A DNA stretch of 64,000 bases from Arenicola marina (Eukaryota; Annelida; Polychaeta; Arenicolidae), in the NCBI GenBank assembly GCA_964019135.1, contig OZ025253.1:4841059-4905058 (forward strand). Direction: 5' to 3'. The position numbers and the translations under genes were made by a program. Positions 62,101 to 64,000 of the stretch are shown here, in pieces (the first letter of the stretch is position 1; the number at the start of each line of letters is the position of its first letter). The notes beneath the pieces were generated by a model. The model did not search any database and was not told the origin of the DNA. It was given only the letters and a program-made list of their open reading frames with translations.

Positions 62101-63407
62101 ACTCACCTGTCTCACACCACTCACCTGTCTCACACCACACACCTGTCTCACACCAATCACACCACTCACCTGTCTCACACAAATCACCTGTCTCACACCA
62201 CTCACCTGTCTCACACCACTCACCTGTCTCACACCACACTCCTGTCTCACACCACACACCTGTCTCACACCAATCATACCACTCACCTGTCTCACACCAG
62301 TCACCTGCCTCACACCACACTCCTGCCTCACACCACACCCCTGTCTCACACAAATCACCTGTCTCACACCACTCACCTGTCTCACACCACTCACCTGTCT
62401 CACACCACTCACCTGTCTCACATTACACACCTGTCTCACACCCATCACACCACTCACCTGTCTCACACAAATCACCTGTCTCACACCACTCACCTGTCTC
62501 ACACCACTCACCTGTCTCACACCACTCACCTGTCTCACACCACTCACCTGTCTCACACAAATCACCTCTCTCACACCACTCACCTGTCTCACACCACTCA
62601 CCTGTCTCACACCACTCACCTGTCTCACACCACACACCTGTCTCACACCAATCACACCACTCACCTATCTCACACAAATCACCTGTCTCACACAACTCAC
62701 CTGTCTCACACCACTCACCTGTCTCACACCACATTCCTGTCTCACACCACACACCTGTCTCACACCAATTATACCACTCACCTGTCTCACACCAGTCACC
62801 TGCCTCACACCACACTCCTGCCTCACACCACACCCCTGTCTCACACCAATCACACCACTCACCTGTCTCACACCACTCACCTGTCTCACACCACATTCCT
62901 GTCTCACACCACACACCTGTCTCACACCAATTATACCACTCACCTGTCTCACACCAGTCACCTGCCTCACGCCACACTCCTGCCTCACACCACACCCCTG
63001 TCTGACACCAATCACACCAATCACCTGTCTCACACAAATCACACCACTCACCTGTCTCACACAAATCACTTGTCTAACACCAGTCACCTGTCTCACACCA
63101 CTCACCTGTCTCCGAACCTGTCTAACGCCTTTCTGTCACCACTCACCTGTCTCGCACAATGGTCCCGTAACACCTTCTGGACAGACACACATGAATCCGC
63201 CTCCGCCTCCCGAGGATGATTCACTTGATTTGCTCGATTCTGAACTTGAGGTTTTCGCGCTCCTTCTTGATCTCCCGTTTTTTTTGGACTTGGAGGATTT
63301 GCTTGATTCCTGTGTGCTAGATTTGGTTGATTTCGTTTCACTGTCACTGGCAGGCGTTTCGACGCACGTGCCTCCGTTTTGACAGGGGTTCGGTTGACAA
63401 GCTCCTC
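52990..63407 (-). CDS. Multi-EGF protein gene, 16 EGF exons seen, both ends missing
   Basis: Minus-strand gene whose visible part is EGF-like repeats, each on its own phase 1-1 exon, so duplication or skipping keeps the frame. Upstream exon 63407-63147, then fifteen exons from 60433 down to 52990. The fourteen distal exons are 120 nt and encode [20 protein letters not shown] then [20 protein letters not shown], with six cysteines in EGF spacing. Each has the acceptor atattgtgccag and donor ACACAG|GTAACTGG. EGF repeats mediate extracellular protein interactions; a secreted or membrane protein is expected, but the signal peptide and C-terminus are outside what I can see. The N-terminal side is beyond 63407, possibly outside the window. 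No terminal exon was recognised below 52990. Confidence 0.85.
53490..53609 (-). CDS. EGF exon 14, type B unit
   Basis: Reads ...SPTTF...; flank type B (gaattctcatgaagaatcgc). Confidence 0.85.
53990..54109 (-). CDS. EGF exon 13, type B unit
   Basis: Same protein as exon 14; the intron begins GTAACTAGAC instead of GTAACTGGAC. Confidence 0.85.
54488..54607 (-). CDS. EGF exon 12, type A unit
   Basis: SPSTF variant; unit type A embedded between type B units. Confidence 0.85.
54988..55107 (-). CDS. EGF exon 11, type B unit
   Basis: SPTTF variant. First of four almost identical consecutive B units. Confidence 0.85.
55488..55607 (-). CDS. EGF exon 10, type B unit
   Basis: SPTTF variant; spacing exactly 500 bp from exon 11. 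Confidence 0.85.
55988..56107 (-). CDS. EGF exon 9, type B unit
   Basis: SPTTF variant; spacing exactly 500 bp from exon 10. Confidence 0.85.
56488..56607 (-). CDS. EGF exon 8, type B unit
   Basis: SPTTF variant; spacing exactly 500 bp from exon 9. Confidence 0.85.
56985..57104 (-). CDS. EGF exon 7, type A unit
   Basis: SPSTF variant; type A flank. Confidence 0.85.
57482..57601 (-). CDS. EGF exon 6, type A unit
   Basis: SPSTF variant; nearly identical to the neighbouring type A unit, offset 497 bp. Confidence 0.85.
57982..58101 (-). CDS. EGF exon 5, type B unit
   Basis: SPTTF variant; shares with exon 14 the flank ctgtaaaatgtccagttacc and the rare ttaagtacatagcgatatt, so these two units are sisters although far apart. 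Confidence 0.85.
58482..58601 (-). CDS. EGF exon 4, type B unit
   Basis: SPTTF variant. Confidence 0.85.
58993..59112 (-). CDS. EGF exon 3, type C unit
   Basis: SPTTF variant; flank type C (gcatttacagaatgcatcgc, aacaaggaaac), with slightly longer spacing. Confidence 0.85.
59499..59618 (-). CDS. EGF exon 2, type C unit
   Basis: Reads TGDLCDT instead of TGNLCDT, like exon 1 of the array. Confidence 0.85.
60320..60433 (-). CDS. EGF exon 1 of the array, divergent
   Basis: 114 nt (two codons shorter at the 5' end, acceptor atgccacccgcag). Encodes [20 protein letters not shown] and TGDLCDT. The most diverged intact copy, 821 bp from its neighbour. Confidence 0.85.
61018..63135 (-). repeat. 18-bp minisatellite derived from an EGF exon's 5' splice site, about 117 copies
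   Basis: Gene-strand unit TGTGAGACAGGTGAGTGG. It shares GAGACAGGTGAGTGGTG with the donor of the EGF exon at 63147 and begins directly downstream of it. Variants (GTGATTTG, GTGTGGTG, GTGACTGG) recur in blocks; one block containing the rare attacacacctgtct recurs 729 bp apart (61692, 62421). Since 18 is a multiple of three, several frames on both strands remain open for hundreds of codons. Confidence 0.95.
63147..63407 (-). CDS. EGF exon with a Ser/Lys-rich insertion
   Basis: Acceptor gctgattttgcag before 63407, donor GAGACAG|GTGAGTGG after 63147, 261 nt (2 + 86 codons + 1), phase 1-1 like the others. It encodes [17 protein letters not shown], then about 48 residues rich in Ser/Lys/Thr ending SSSGGGGG, then [16 protein letters not shown]. 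The cysteines are those of one EGF domain, with the insert between the third and fourth. The end of this exon is the seed of the 18-bp minisatellite. Confidence 0.85.
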
Positions 63408-64000
63408 CTGCAAAATCAGCACCACATGTTTGACATAAATCTCCTGATCATGTTATAGAAGTCATTATGGGATATTTGCATCTGGGGTATTTCTCGGCCG
63501 CAACCAGATACCTACCGGGTCGCGTTTGTACTTCAAGCCAGATTGGAATTCGTGGTACAGTAGCTGATGAAAGAAAAACTAAGAAACCTTTAAATTTGCT
63601 TATTGACTTAGTATTTAACATTCGCTTATTATTTGGTTGTATTAAAATAATTCCCCAACAAACCTGTATATTTAGGATGCTTTGACCACTTTTGTTCATA
63701 TGGTGTCCATGAGAGAAGGACGGGAGAGCGGAGCCATGTCCCCGGGGGTAACCCAGTACTCTTTGCGAAGAAGGACATGGGATCTTTATCCTGCGCCCAC
63801 ACAGACATGACCACAGCGGGCCGCGAACCACCGATCCACGCGCCGTTAGGATATCAAGTGGCCAGCTAAAGGTGAGCGTTCTAACCCACTGAGCTATCTG
63901 GCCGGCACGGACACGTTTAGAGCTGGGAAGGAGTATTTCCTTAGTCCGGTCACTGACGCGACTCGGTTGATATCAGTTTTGGCAAATGTCATGTTATCAC
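63408..64000 (-). other. Upstream intron or flank of the EGF gene with a SINE
   Basis: No further exon recognised to the window edge; contains one SINE. Confidence 0.5.
63660..63905 (-). mobile_element. tRNA-derived SINE, best-preserved copy
   Basis: Minus copy with the 3' body (on plus ttaggatgctttgaccactt), central block gagccatgtccccgggggta ... tttgcgaagaaggacatggg, B box gcgaaccaccgatcc and head ttctaacccactgagctatc. Confidence 0.85.

Noticed and set aside
60982..63219. A 745-codon open frame on plus and others of 536-654 codons on both strands
   Set aside because: They are the 18-bp minisatellite read in frames without stops (period divisible by three). Composition is purely repetitive and the array lies in an intron of the EGF gene.

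Overview
This is animal nuclear DNA. The genes are split by GT-AG introns, most space is non-coding, and tandem repeats, tRNA-derived SINEs and small DNA transposons are common. The gene set is an animal GH9 cellulase-family gene, a CHST8-14-type carbohydrate sulfotransferase, an M14A carboxypeptidase homologue, a Cys-loop receptor and a multi-EGF protein. GH9 is absent from vertebrates, so a marine invertebrate (cephalochordate or lophotrochozoan) fits best. I cannot choose between these from the sequence alone.

Layout. 1-12272 (minus): a GH9 gene, seven exons seen, running off the left edge. Its Thr-rich linker is a coding minisatellite, and one intron is filled with a 44-bp minisatellite made from the exon/intron junction. 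13796-18286 (plus): a two-exon type II membrane sulfotransferase, divergent from GH9. 20438-21154 (minus): a single-exon secreted or membrane-anchored PAN/apple-like protein. 22.0-23.0 kb and 24.8-25.1 kb: minisatellites. 28189-34515 (plus): a nine-exon carboxypeptidase A homologue of 343 aa in which nearly every zinc-binding and catalytic residue is replaced; the reading frame closes exactly across all nine exons. 34.8-35.8 kb: duplicated LINE remnant. 36.2-42.8 kb: 25/21-bp and 37-bp satellites, the latter split by a 1976-bp THAP/P-like transposon with a target-site duplication. 43919-45682 (plus): intronless nicotinic-type Cys-loop receptor with an unusual pore. 45.7-52.3 kb: mostly unassigned, AT-rich, with two SINEs. 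52990-63407 (minus): a multi-EGF gene with sixteen phase 1-1 EGF exons, fifteen of them nearly identical and lying in a tandem array with a period of about 500 bp. The most upstream exon is followed by 2.1 kb of an 18-bp minisatellite.

The main novelty is a pattern seen twice, in unrelated genes. A minisatellite starts exactly at a 5' splice site, lies just downstream of the donor, and has a unit containing the end of the exon plus the donor. The GH9 intron therefore carries about 28 extra copies of its own donor, and the EGF-gene intron more than 100. The second notable item is the catalytically erased, propeptide-less M14 protein. The genes do not form a pathway; GH9, the M14 homologue, the PAN protein and the EGF protein are all secretory-type products.

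Exon boundaries were deduced by hand from splice consensus, reading-frame phase and recalled family motifs. No transcript or database evidence was available.
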